From NCBI GenBank assembly GCA_012030735.1, contig JAAUUW010000010.1, forward strand, positions 1 through 40,387: a stretch of DNA of 40,387 nucleotides. Direction: 5' to 3'. The notes beneath the pieces were generated by a model. It did not search any database. It had not been told where the DNA came from and saw only the letters and a program-made list of their open reading frames with translations. Numbering within the stretch: position 1 is the first letter of the stretch; each line of letters begins with the position of its first letter. Positions 30,345 to 39,249 of the stretch are shown here, in pieces. A program made the translations under genes and the position numbers. Source of the DNA: Acaryochloridaceae cyanobacterium SU_2_1 (GTDB lineage: Bacteria > Cyanobacteriota > Cyanobacteriia > Thermosynechococcales > Thermosynechococcaceae).

Positions 30345-31226
30345 ATGCAGGGATTTATTAATCTTCACAAGCCTCAAGGTCTGACCTCCCATGATTGTGT
30401 GAGTCGAGTTCGGCGGTTAATGGGTCTAAAGCGAGTGGGCCATGGGGGCACGCTAGACCCCTTGGCAACGGGTGTATTGCCTATTGCCCTCGGGACGGCG
30501 ACCCGGTTGTTACCCTATTTGCCCCAGCAAAAAGCCTATCAAGCCACGATTCGGTTTGGTCTGACGACGACAACGGATGACTTGGCGGGGGAGGTAGTTA
30601 CTGAGGTCGAAGCCCATCAACTCACCCAGGAGGCTGTAGGCCAGGCTTTATTGAACTTTATGGGGCATATTCAGCAACGGCCCCCTGCCTACAGCGCAAT
30701 TCAAGTTCAAGGCCAACGCTTGTATGATTTAGCACGCCAAGGTCAAGTGGTGGAAGCGCCTCTGCGCTCGGTAGAGGTGATGGATATTCAGATTTTAGAC
30801 TGGCGATCGCATCCCCCCCAGCCACCGGAAGTTGTGGTTGCGATCGCCTGTGGTCCTGGCACCTATATTCGCTCCATTGCCCGCGACTTAGGAGTACAAC
30901 TCGGCACAGGCGCAACCCTCGCCCAGCTCAGTCGCACCTTAAGTTGTGGGATGGCTTTGGCCAATAGCCTCACCTTTACCACCCTCGAAGATCAACTCCA
31001 GCAAGGCACTTTTGTCCCCATAGCGCCGTCCTTAATCTTGCCCCAGCCGATGCTACGCTTGGCTCCCCTGGAGGCCAAACGATTTTGCTGGGGGCAGAAG
31101 CTGCCTCAAGCAGAGGCAACCACCGAAATTGTTCAAATCTGGGATCAAAGGGATTGTTGCTTAGGGATCGGGCAAATCGAGGCGGGACTCCTCAAGCCCA
31201 AGGTGGTTTTAATCTCTAATGCTTAA
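30345..31226 (+). CDS. truB: tRNA pseudouridine(55) synthase TruB
   Basis: Converts U55 in the T-loop of tRNAs to pseudouridine. Catalytic D38 lies in GGTLDPLATG; other family signatures are KPQGLTSHD, QQRPPAYSAIQVQGQRLYDLAR and GPGTYIRSIARDLG. 293 residues with the C-terminal extension usual in cyanobacteria. The start ATG is 4 nt after the hydrolase stop, implying cotranscription. Confidence 0.96.
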   Translation: MQGFINLHKPQGLTSHDCVSRVRRLMGLKRVGHGGTLDPLATGVLPIALGTATRLLPYLPQQKAYQATIRFGLTTTTDDLAGEVVTEVEAHQLTQEAVGQALLNFMGHIQQRPPAYSAIQVQGQRLYDLARQGQVVEAPLRSVEVMDIQILDWRSHPPQPPEVVVAIACGPGTYIRSIARDLGVQLGTGATLAQLSRTLSCGMALANSLTFTTLEDQLQQGTFVPIAPSLILPQPMLRLAPLEAKRFCWGQKLPQAEATTEIVQIWDQRDCCLGIGQIEAGLLKPKVVLISNA

Positions 31227-31252
31227 GGGCTGCTCAATCCGCCGCCAAGGGG

Positions 31253-31282
31253 TGTTATACTCTGTGCCAATTCGGCATTGGC
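31253..31282 (+). promoter_or_regulatory. Extended -10 promoter and leader hairpin for the amidase gene
   Basis: TGTTATACT (31253-31261) fits an extended -10 element. Immediately downstream GCCAAT-TCGGC-ATTGGC (31266-31282) forms a 6-bp hairpin in the leader, 34 nt before the ATG. The -35 is not clear. Confidence 0.42.
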
Positions 31283-31315
31283 TGTCTGGACGCACTGAAT
31301 CACACAAGGTAATCT

Positions 31316-32083
31316 ATGAAATTCTTTAAGCAAACTCCTTCCCTAGTTAAGGGATTGACGCTATTTTTGGCAGCCTTGATCTGTATTATTACCTTCAACA
31401 GTTATGGCGCTGTGAGTCAGACCTTGCCTCGGGATTTAGTTACCTATCGTCCAGCAGAAATAACGCGCCTTGCCCATTCTACTAACTTCGGCAAGCGTTC
31501 TGAAGAAGATATTTACGGCAATCGAGTCAGTAATGACTTAATTGCTGTAATTCATGAAACAGTGATCTCAGCCGCCGATACAGTGCGTATTTTTCAAACG
31601 CCACACTATAACGAATCAGATCAGGCCAGTTACCATGATCTGATTGCTCGAGATGGCACGATTATTCACTTGGTATTAATCGTGAACCGCGCCTTTGGCG
31701 CCGGCAACTCTGTGTTTATGGGAGCCAATGGCCCAGAGGCGGTCAGAACTCATCCGGTCTACCCGGCCTCGGTAAATAACTTTGCCTACCATATATCCTT
31801 AGAAACTCCAAGAGATGGCAATCATAATGGCAATTCCCACAGTGGGTATAGCCAGCAGCAGTACCAGTCTTTAGCCTTGTTGATTAGCCGAAAAGGTATA
31901 CCTGCTAACCGCATCACAACCCATAAAGCCGTGGATCGCTCTGCTAGCCGCAAAGATCCTAGAAGTTTCAACAATCAATATTTCGCAAGATTGATGAATC
32001 TCTATAGTCAGCTCGATCCAGCCATTTTCAGCATGCCAGCGGTGGACAAAACCGTAGTCCCAAGGCCCCGTCAAAGTGTTTAA
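31316..32083 (+). CDS. Secreted N-acetylmuramoyl-L-alanine amidase (Amidase_2/PGRP fold)
   Basis: Second peptidoglycan amidase in the window, of the T7-lysozyme/AmpD type. The N-terminal helix (residues 10-33) is a signal peptide or anchor. Zinc ligands fit H80 (AVIHET), H203 (TTHKAV) and D214 (RKDP). 255 residues, with a short basic Pro-containing C-terminus. Typical substrate: the MurNAc-L-Ala bond in wall fragments. It has its own promoter and is followed by a strong hairpin, so it is likely monocistronic. Confidence 0.88.
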   Translation: MKFFKQTPSLVKGLTLFLAALICIITFNSYGAVSQTLPRDLVTYRPAEITRLAHSTNFGKRSEEDIYGNRVSNDLIAVIHETVISAADTVRIFQTPHYNESDQASYHDLIARDGTIIHLVLIVNRAFGAGNSVFMGANGPEAVRTHPVYPASVNNFAYHISLETPRDGNHNGNSHSGYSQQQYQSLALLISRKGIPANRITTHKAVDRSASRKDPRSFNNQYFARLMNLYSQLDPAIFSMPAVDKTVVPRPRQSV

Positions 32084-32133
32084 ACGGGTTTAATCACACC
32101 GATTTCCCTTGCTATAGGCAGATACTCTGACTG

Positions 32134-32167
32134 TTTGAGATCAGTAAAAATTTGAGATCAATAAAAA
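32134..32167. repeat. Two-copy 17-bp tandem repeat
   Basis: TTTGAGATCARTAAAAA occurs twice head to tail (32134-32150 and 32151-32167) with one difference, directly before the terminator hairpin. Confidence 0.7.
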
Positions 32168-32169
32168 TG

Positions 32170-32205
32170 GGACAGGCTGATCCAGATGATCAAAAAGGCC
32201 TGTCC
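32170..32205 (+). terminator. Hairpin after the PGRP-type amidase
   Basis: GGACAGGC (32170-32177) pairs with GCCTGTCC (32198-32205). Within the loop TGATC/GATCA can pair again. It lies 87 nt after the amidase stop, between convergent genes, and could serve both. Confidence 0.58.
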
Positions 32206-32309
32206 TTCCAAAATTAATGGGTTAGTAATGGATCCTTGAAAAACCCCTTAATGGATTAAAACAGCGCAGGTTTAGACTGTCTGGCAGATCAATCAAAAGT
32301 ATTCCACCC

Positions 32310-32741
32310 TTAACTAAAGGGTAAAAAGTGATTGATGGCAGTATTCAATACCGTCAGCAGAATTGCACCCAGAATAGGATCAAGGATTTTATTCTGAAGT
32401 TTAAACCAGGCACGATGGCTGCCGCTAAGGCGAAAATAATCACATTCAAAACAAAAATAATCGGACCCGCGATTAAGAAATCCGTTGCCTTGGGACCCAA
32501 TTTGAGTAACCACAACAAAGGACCCACTAAGGCATTGAGAATGCCAAACACAAGCGCTGAAGTGACAACCTTGCCCAAGCTATCAATCTCTACCCCGATA
32601 AAGGGAAGTTGGGAAATGATAAACAGACTAATGCTGGTGACAACCAACTTTAATAACAGCCCCCCCGATGGTCTTAATTCCAAAGGCTAAGGGAATCCCT
32701 AAGGCGCCTATTGTAATCTCAGTAGTAAGTTCTAATGGCAT
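32310..32741 (-). CDS. Holin-4-type four-helix membrane protein (two frameshifts)
   Basis: Small membrane protein of the phage-holin-4 superfamily (PF04020), widespread in bacterial chromosomes and not necessarily phage-derived; function unknown. The start is ATG 32741 with AAGGAGG (32759-32753) 11 nt upstream. Frame breaks at a seven-base G run (plus-strand C 32660-32666; six gives IGGLLLKLVVTS) and at a TTT run (about 32401; one more T gives PGFKLQNKILDPILGAILL). Repaired length is about 143 residues with four hydrophobic helices. It converges with the amidase gene. Confidence 0.72.
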
Positions 32742-32759
32742 CACTTGCCGATCCTCCTT

Positions 32760-32963
32760 GGATAACTTTTAAATTGATGACGTTAGGACGGGAATCACAA
32801 TTGAGTTTCCCCCGCTGGAAAAAGCGACATACAAGTGATAACCGCCTATTTTTTTAGGGTCGTAATAGTCCTACCTTATTTTTGGTTCTGTCGCAAATAG
32901 TCAGAACATAGGCAGCAATTGTAAATTCAAAATCTTGGCAAGTTTGGCTTCAGTCAATAGAGG
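32760..32963. other. Intergenic sequence with possible IS end
   Basis: No gene. GGTTCTGTCGCAAAT at 32884-32898 resembles the terminal inverted repeats of IS6-type elements. It lies 66 bp before the transposase relic, but no matching repeat was found on the far side. Confidence 0.3.
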
Positions 32964-33399
32964 ATGCATTCATACCCTTGTAGAGTTTCAGGCGATGAAT
33001 GAGGCTGTTCTAACTTTGCCTTTCTTACTGCACTGACTGACACAACTCATTGAACAGCTGGATAATTCATCTCAAACCAGTAATGACACTAAATTTAGCC
33101 GCAAAGATATTGTATTAGGCGCATTTTTCGTCTTTTTTAGGCAATTTTCTTCATTTTTAGAGCACCAACGCCAAATTATTAGACTTACAGGGCATCGTGA
33201 CCAAAACGGTAGCGATCTGGCAGTAGTGTTAAGGCTCAAGCAAGCTCTCAGAGGAAATCTAGGCAGTCAATATTCCTTAGAGATATGTCTGTTTACTGAG
33301 GCTAAGCACTACCTAAATCCAACAGAAGAAATCCTGCCGCCAAAGAGACAGAAGAGCAGTACCATGAAAACCTCACGGTTTAATGGCGAATATCATTAG
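32964..33399 (+). pseudogene. Decayed transposase fragment
   Basis: A coding relic without a usable start. From ATG 32964, and after a one-base shift near 32975, the reading LVEFQAMNEAVLTLPFLLH is followed by TGA (33034-33036). The same frame then continues open to TAG 33397-33399, beginning LTQLIEQLDNSS. The segment FSRKDIVLGAFFVFFRQFSSFLEHQRQ resembles the N-terminal SAFSVFFxQxPSFLxxQR block of a DDE transposase family. The rest (to NGEYH) is not recognisable. The full protein would be far longer, so only an N-terminal remnant is left. The spacer 33400-33518 holds nothing I can support. Confidence 0.55.
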
Positions 33400-33518
33400 A
33401 TGGTTATGCCAGCTTTAACCAATGACAATGCCTACAGAGAAAGACTTCTAAGTCGATTTAGCTTGTAGGCTGCCATCCTCTCCTGTCTCTGTTCTGTATG
33501 ATCACAGGCAATCTATTG

Positions 33519-33956
33519 CTAGAGGCCTAAGTCTGCCAGAATATCAGCAGCATGAGTACCTGCATTAACACTGGTATACACTTTGTCAATATTGCCTTGA
33601 CTGTTGATCACATAGGTAACCCGTTGAGCATAACCACCGCCGTCTACGTCATAGGCTTTGATGATTGCTTTATCTTGATCGGCTAGGAGGGGGAAAGGTA
33701 ACTCAAATTTATCTGTGAACTGTTGGTGAGAAACTTGATCATCTCCACTCACACCTAAGACAACGATATCCTTATTCTGATAGGCGCTATAGTTGTCCCG
33801 AAAGTTGCAAGCTTCCATCGTGCAACCTGGGGTGTCATCTTTGGGATAGAAGTACAAGACAACTGTTTTACCAGTGAAATCTGATAAAGAAACCGTATTA
33901 CCCAGGGTATCTTTAGCAGTAAAAGCAGGGGCAGGGGCGCCAGTAGTTAAGGCCAT
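33519..33956 (-). CDS. bcp: Thioredoxin-dependent peroxiredoxin (Bcp/PrxQ)
   Basis: Reduces hydroperoxides using thioredoxin. Peroxidatic C45 lies in the TPGCT motif and resolving C50 four residues on (CTMEACNFRD), the PrxQ arrangement. 145 residues, cytosolic, intact. AGAGGAA 6-12 nt upstream of the ATG supports the start. Downstream on the same strand from the HD phosphohydrolase with 87 bp between; a functional link is not evident. Confidence 0.95.
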   Translation of the reverse strand: MALTTGAPAPAFTAKDTLGNTVSLSDFTGKTVVLYFYPKDDTPGCTMEACNFRDNYSAYQNKDIVVLGVSGDDQVSHQQFTDKFELPFPLLADQDKAIIKAYDVDGGGYAQRVTYVINSQGNIDKVYTSVNAGTHAADILADLGL

Positions 33957-34043
33957 AGATTTCCTCTAAATTCTTTAACTTGCAACATGAATAACCGGAG
34001 GGGCTTTAACCTGGCTAAGCGCCAGACATCCTCAGAGGTAGTG

Positions 34044-36389
34044 TTACATATTTTTAGGGGCTGTGGGATAGGGAATGCGTTTGTGATGGAATTGCATCCA
34101 AACCTCAACAAATACCTTAGCTAAGGTATCAAGATCAGCACGGGTAAGATGAGAATCGATCAACTGCTGGTCTTGCCAACGCGCTTTAAAAATCTTATTG
34201 ATTGTTTGCAACGCTAGCTCAGAATTTACATCCTTGAGAGAGCGTAGGGCTGCTTCACAAGAATCAGCTAGCATCACAATAGCTGTTTCCCTCGATTGGG
34301 GAGTAGGGCCTGGGTATCGAAAGTCTATTTCTTGCACAGGGGGCAAGTGAGGGTTTTCAGCGGCGCGTTGCTGGGCTTGATGGTGAAAAAAAGCAATCAC
34401 CATTGTGCCTTGATGCTCAGGGATAAACGCTTGCACCGCAGCTGGCAGACGGCATTTTCGGGCCATAACCAAGCCTTCTGACACATGTTTTTTGATAATA
34501 TCGGCGCTTTGCCAAGGATCATCCAGATAATCATGCTTATTGTCAGTATTGAGTTGATTTTCAATAAAATATAGAGGATCATGCATTTTGCCAATGTCAT
34601 GATAGAGGGTACCTGTCCGCACAAGTTCTACATTGCAGTTCAGGGCGCTTGCACCTGCTTCGGCTAGGGTTGCCACAAACATGGTGTGTTGAAAGGTGCC
34701 AGGGGCCTCTTGCGAAAGACGCTTAAGTAAAGGTCGATTGGGATTGGCCAGTTCTGCTAGGCGGATGGGTGTGACTAGATCAAAAAGATGTTCCAAATAA
34801 GGGCTGATCCCTAAGGCAACAACAGTCCAACTTAATCCAGCGAACCCTTGGATAACTGATTCACCCAAAATGGCATAGACTGTTCCACCCGTAAGACTCA
34901 TTAAGGCAAAGCAGGTCAGTCCTTGAGCGAGGGCGACAATGATGCCTAAGAGGGCTAATTCTTCTCGAGATCGCCGTTGTCTGGCAACCAAGGTGGCAAT
35001 CAAACTACCCACCACCACTGCTGAAAACTCAATCAGACTCCCACTCATCCCTAAGGCCATGAGTACTGTTAGCCCTAAAATTACTACTGCCCCTAAGACA
35101 GAGCTATAGAAACTACTAATGAGTAAGCCAATGGCGGGCAGACTGGTAAATCGTAGAGATGTCGTCCAGACGAGTAATGGAGCGGTGGTTGAGAGCAGTA
35201 AAATCAGTAAATAGTCGCGTTTTGATAGATAGAGCCGCAGACGCTTTTGCACCCATATAAATAGAGCGATCTCGCCACTGACTAAGGCAAAGGTGAAGGC
35301 TAGTCCCCAGCCATTAATACCTCTGCGGCTTAATTGAAAATGCTCTAGGAGGGCAAAGGCTCTTTGGCTGATGGGGGTACCCGCTGTGACAATTATGTCG
35401 TCGCGGCGAATAGAAACGGTAACGGGTGGAATTTGTTGGGCAATGATTTCCCGCTGTCGCAAGGTTTTAACGGGATCAATTCTCAAGTTTGGCTGCAAGA
35501 TGGGGGGGAGCAAGCGTTCGCCGAGCTGTTGGATCGCGGCTGAATCATTCTGAAGATGAATAGCAACTGTCGCTTCTGTCACTTGATTCGGTAAGCCAGG
35601 GGGTATACCTTGTGTTAGAATTCGCGCCAAAATCTGTTTAAAGGAATTCTGGGCCTGCTGCCAGTCTTGATCTGTTAAGGCGAGGAGGGCGGGTAGATCA
35701 AAGTCAATCAAGTTTGAGGGTTTGGTTCTGAGGGCGGCTTGATACTGTTGTTGAGCCTTCTCAATTCTGCTAATTAATTCAGGCCATGGCAGGGCTTGGG
35801 GGGTTTCTTGCTGGCGGCGGAGCTCTGCAAAGGTCTGCGAGGCAGAGCCCCTTGATGTCCTAAGGGGCTTGCTGTCTGGGGGTTGGGTCGCTAAGTCCCT
35901 CAGTAGGCGTTGCCAATCGGATGCGTCCATTTGCCTGAGGGTTGTTTGTGTGGAGACCGATAGGATGGTAGTAGGTATAAAGGGTAAGGGGCCAGCTCTT
36001 TGGCGCAGCTGGGTGATGCTCAGCAAGGTTTGCTCTAGATTGGCTATAATGATTTGACTAGCTGTCTGGTCAACTCGATAAATGCTGAGGGCATCTTTGA
36101 GGGCTGCTTCGATGGCCGCATCTGTTGCCACTTGATCAATGGCTTGGGTGGATCGAGGGGCACGGATTGTTTCTGGAGCGGGTCTGCCAATGGCTAACTG
36201 TGGCTCGTTATAAAAGCGATGTCCCACTACACTGGTGAGGGTGGCGACTGCGATCGCAGCCATAATTAGGGAGTAACGGTGATTTCCCTTGGGCCTAGAA
36301 ATAAAGGAAGCAGCAGAACCCTGATCTTGAAAAGCCAAAGTCAGCCATCGGCTCAGAGGCTGCGTCTGAGCCCGGAAAAGTTTAAGCAT
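34044..36389 (-). CDS. Membrane HD-domain phosphohydrolase (7TM-HD, PgpH type)
   Basis: PgpH-like protein; characterised relatives degrade the second messenger c-di-AMP. One N-terminal helix (about residues 38-55) is followed by a large extracytoplasmic 7TMR-HDED region (60-350), a helical membrane block (about 355-530) and a cytoplasmic HD domain. HD residues: H568, H597-D598 (YHDIGK), H635 and H659. 781 residues, intact. The start ATG 36389 begins with a basic stretch typical of this group. A c-di-AMP role is inference from the family. Confidence 0.9.
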   Translation of the reverse strand: MLKLFRAQTQPLSRWLTLAFQDQGSAASFISRPKGNHRYSLIMAAIAVATLTSVVGHRFYNEPQLAIGRPAPETIRAPRSTQAIDQVATDAAIEAALKDALSIYRVDQTASQIIIANLEQTLLSITQLRQRAGPLPFIPTTILSVSTQTTLRQMDASDWQRLLRDLATQPPDSKPLRTSRGSASQTFAELRRQQETPQALPWPELISRIEKAQQQYQAALRTKPSNLIDFDLPALLALTDQDWQQAQNSFKQILARILTQGIPPGLPNQVTEATVAIHLQNDSAAIQQLGERLLPPILQPNLRIDPVKTLRQREIIAQQIPPVTVSIRRDDIIVTAGTPISQRAFALLEHFQLSRRGINGWGLAFTFALVSGEIALFIWVQKRLRLYLSKRDYLLILLLSTTAPLLVWTTSLRFTSLPAIGLLISSFYSSVLGAVVILGLTVLMALGMSGSLIEFSAVVVGSLIATLVARQRRSREELALLGIIVALAQGLTCFALMSLTGGTVYAILGESVIQGFAGLSWTVVALGISPYLEHLFDLVTPIRLAELANPNRPLLKRLSQEAPGTFQHTMFVATLAEAGASALNCNVELVRTGTLYHDIGKMHDPLYFIENQLNTDNKHDYLDDPWQSADIIKKHVSEGLVMARKCRLPAAVQAFIPEHQGTMVIAFFHHQAQQRAAENPHLPPVQEIDFRYPGPTPQSRETAIVMLADSCEAALRSLKDVNSELALQTINKIFKARWQDQQLIDSHLTRADLDTLAKVFVEVWMQFHHKRIPYPTAPKNM

Positions 36390-36611
36390 GATCTAGTGCC
36401 TGACTACCACGGATGACTGATGGACAGGGAACCCTGGCCAAGAAAATATCTGAGCATTGCTATATCATGCAACCTTCGTTTGGCACAGGAATCGGAATAG
36501 TTCTGAAGAATCGAAGCATTCTTCATTATAGTCAACAGTTAAAGCTGGCAGAAAGGGCCAATTGTCTGGGATGGAGGAGAAATCTACATATTTCACTCCA
36601 GAGCAAGGATC

Positions 36612-37556
36612 TCACTTGGGACGAGGACGCAACAATCCTGGTGCAGCAATAGCACTTCGCAACAGTCTTGGGCTGATCTGCTTGGCTGATTCCAAATGGG
36701 AGCAGCCTGACCAAGCTGCCAGTAAAGCGTCAGCCCCTTGCCACCCATGTGAAGATGAGCCAGTGCCAGAAATCAATTCGGCCTGCCAAGCAAGAGGGAT
36801 ACCAGAAACACCGTTATAGACGCCAGATAGAGCAGTGGTGAGTCTTGTTCTAAGCTGGGATTGAGGAGGCTGACCAGACCGCTTCATACTCAAGTTGAAG
36901 GCGTCGGCAGTACTGAGCCAACAATAAAAGGCGAGGCTGAGGTCTGAGGATAATGGCATTAATCGGTTTGCTGAGCTTGCACTGAGGTTGTGGAGAACCT
37001 CCATCAGAGTTGCCTTGCTCTGCAGAAATACCTGAACCTGCTCTAGTCCAGCGATGATCGATGAATGGGGAATATCAACCTGCTCTAATAGATAGGTGAT
37101 CCAGGTCTTGGGGGTGACTTGCTCTTGGCAAATCATGGCGATGGTTCGGCCGATGACTAATCCGCTAGCTTCTAGCTCCAAATCAGCAGCGGGGTGTAAT
37201 AGTTGGTGAATCTGTTGGTCAAGCCTGGCTAAATCATCATGAAAAAACAGAGCCATGGGTAAGACAGCCGCTAACAGAGATGGCCCTTGCCTAGGCAGGC
37301 CCAACTTGGGCAGAGCCTCCTCGAGGGGCAGAGTAAATTGGGACTCAATTAAGGCTTGGGCCATCCTACTGCAGATCTCCTGCCCCCTTAACTCACCTAG
37401 GCTATCTCTCTGATGTTCGCCCTGGTGTCGGGAATGAGCTAGATCATTAATGGTCTGCCGATCAGGCTCTGGGCCTTGGGTCTGCCCTAGATAGACCTCC
37501 CCTACGGCAATGCCCAAAAACAAACCTCGAAATCGATCGAGCAAAGAGCGTTTCAT
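36612..37556 (-). CDS. ADP-ribosylglycohydrolase-fold protein without metal ligands
   Basis: Distant DraG/ADP-ribosylglycohydrolase relative. The N-terminal RFRGLFLGIAVGEVYLG copies the family's RxxGxLxGxAVGD opening but with Glu for Asp. The C-terminal ALSGVYNGVSGIPLAW matches the GAxxGxxxIPxxW end. The metal-binding DDT near the start and the GGDTD motif before the end are missing, so catalysis of the normal reaction is unlikely. 314 residues. Its ATG overlaps the nagA stop (ATGA), so the two are translationally coupled. It may be a regulatory or binding partner in amino-sugar metabolism; that is inference. Confidence 0.68.
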   Translation of the reverse strand: MKRSLLDRFRGLFLGIAVGEVYLGQTQGPEPDRQTINDLAHSRHQGEHQRDSLGELRGQEICSRMAQALIESQFTLPLEEALPKLGLPRQGPSLLAAVLPMALFFHDDLARLDQQIHQLLHPAADLELEASGLVIGRTIAMICQEQVTPKTWITYLLEQVDIPHSSIIAGLEQVQVFLQSKATLMEVLHNLSASSANRLMPLSSDLSLAFYCWLSTADAFNLSMKRSGQPPQSQLRTRLTTALSGVYNGVSGIPLAWQAELISGTGSSSHGWQGADALLAAWSGCSHLESAKQISPRLLRSAIAAPGLLRPRPK

Positions 37557-38751
37557 GGGGATTGATCAGGGGAAAATAACCGTTGCCAAGTTAAGTCATG
37601 GGTATGGGCCGGTTGATGCCAGCGCAACAGATTAATCGCTGGTTGACCGGGACCTAGTCCTGGCAGGCCAAGAGCTTGCCGAGGTGCCTCTGTGGCTAGG
37701 GTGATTGCCCGACTGACGGAACAGACTTGCCAACGGACTAAATTCTGAACCCCCGCCAAGAGAGGCAAGGTAGTGCCGGACAAGGTGCCATCTGCTAGCC
37801 AAGCAGTCCCATTCTTCACGGTCATCTGACGAGTATCCCAAGGGTAGATGCCATCGCCTAAACCTAAGGGTGCCAGTGCATCACTCACTAAGAACAGACC
37901 CCTTCGGGAATTGATCTTGAGGACAAGTTGCAGCATCAGCGGGTCAATATGTTGGCCGTCGGCAATTAACCCACACCAAACCTCAGGATGGACAAGGGCC
38001 GCAGCCAGCAAGCCCGGTTGTCGATGGTGAAGAATAGGCATCGCATTGAATCCATGGGTAACCATAGAAGCTCCCTGGGTAAAAGCCCGCTGAGCTTGCT
38101 GAGCAGTAGCTTGGGAATGACCGAGGCTGACAATGATCGACTGCGATCGCAAATATGCGATCGCAGCCCCCCGACTCTTCTAACTCTGCGCCAGAGTCAT
38201 AATTTTGACCAGATGGCCATAGTCACCCAGTACTTGCTTTAAGCTCTTGACAGTCAAGGGTAATAAAAACTCAGCCGGATGCGCCCCTCGCTTCTCGGGA
38301 TTAAGGTAAGGACCCTCCAAATGGACTCCCAGAACCTGGGCAACAGGCATTGAGTCTGAGGATTGGTAAGCCTCTAGCGCCGCCAAGGCTGCTTGAATAT
38401 TTGCCAGGGAACTGGTTACCAGCGTGGGCAGAAATCCATCCAGACCCTGATCCCATAAAAACTGGCTAATCTTCGCTAATTGCGGTAAATGTTGCGGCTC
38501 TAGATCAGGAAAAGCTAATCCCAAAGCACCATTAATTTGCAAATCCACCCCCCCAGAGATAGCCAATCTCCTGCCAAGTCAAAGACTGTTTTGCAACAGA
38601 CAGAGGCAGCCTGATGCATCGGCTGAATCCCTTGGATCAAGCCCCTATCATTAAATGTGAATCTGCTGTAAACCTTGATAACCAGCAAGACGGCTCGATC
38701 AACACGTAATGCATGTCCCGGGGTTAAGATCGAATACTCAGCCAAAATCAA
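37553..38751 (-). CDS. nagA: N-acetylglucosamine-6-phosphate deacetylase NagA (several indels)
   Basis: Removes acetate from GlcNAc-6-phosphate for amino-sugar recycling. Recognised by GGVDLQINGALGLAFPDL, GVHLEGPYLNPEKRGAH, the SLGHS His and the SDALAP catalytic Asp. The frame is broken several times: near 38690 and 38657 (a compensating pair around RARLAGYQGLQQIHI), at a seven-base G run (38548-38554), and at 38190 (a missing C) compensated by an extra G at 38168-38173. That last pair creates an in-frame TAG at 38182-38180. Repaired, the protein is about 395 residues. The start codon is unsure (a TTG at 38751 is the outer limit). Coupled to the ADP-ribosylglycohydrolase-like gene. Confidence 0.82.
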
Positions 38752-38770
38752 CCTCTAGACTAAACTCGGC

Positions 38771-39046
38771 CTAGGACACATTCGCTACATCTTCGCCCGA
38801 ATTCGGTCTGTCCACAGCCACCAACTCAATATGATTGAGCAAGGTTGTTACAAAGGCAAATAGCAAAAAAGGTAAAGAGAGGACCCAAATTAATCCCCCC
38901 GTTAAAAACGCATAGACAGGATTTTCGTAGAGAGCCACCGACGAGGCCAAACTAATGAAAATAACAATCAACCAAATAATCACCTGAGCATAGATGTCTC
39001 CAAAGGTGAGGGTGCAGGTAAATCGATACCCTTGTAACGGATTCAT
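38771..39046 (-). CDS. Small two-helix membrane protein
   Basis: About 91 residues, no assigned function. It begins MNPLQGYRFTCTLTFGDIYA and has two hydrophobic helices (about 21-37 and 45-70), ending in an acidic tail. GAGGA (39058-39054) lies 7 nt before the ATG at 39046, preferred over an upstream in-frame ATG at 39091 that lacks one. It sits between nagA and the J-domain gene on the same strand. Confidence 0.68.
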   Translation of the reverse strand: MNPLQGYRFTCTLTFGDIYAQVIIWLIVIFISLASSVALYENPVYAFLTGGLIWVLSLPFLLFAFVTTLLNHIELVAVDRPNSGEDVANVS

Positions 39047-39249
39047 CGAAGCGTCCTCAAAAGAGCTGAAGGTCTCGGCCTGAATGCACAATGCCCGAAA
39101 TCTCGATCATAAGGGAGAGGAGTACAGGACCGAAAGTGATTAAATTCTAGCCTGGATTCTTGCTTAGAGACCTAAACATCCTTGATCAAAAAGCAATGAG
39201 CTAAATCAAGACCTTAATGTCCTAGTTCCCTGCCATCCCAGAGAAGCAA

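Noticed and set aside
38180-38182. In-frame TAG in nagA as a recoded stop
   Set aside because: Two compensating one-base changes on either side restore the expected family residues, so it is an artefact of indels.
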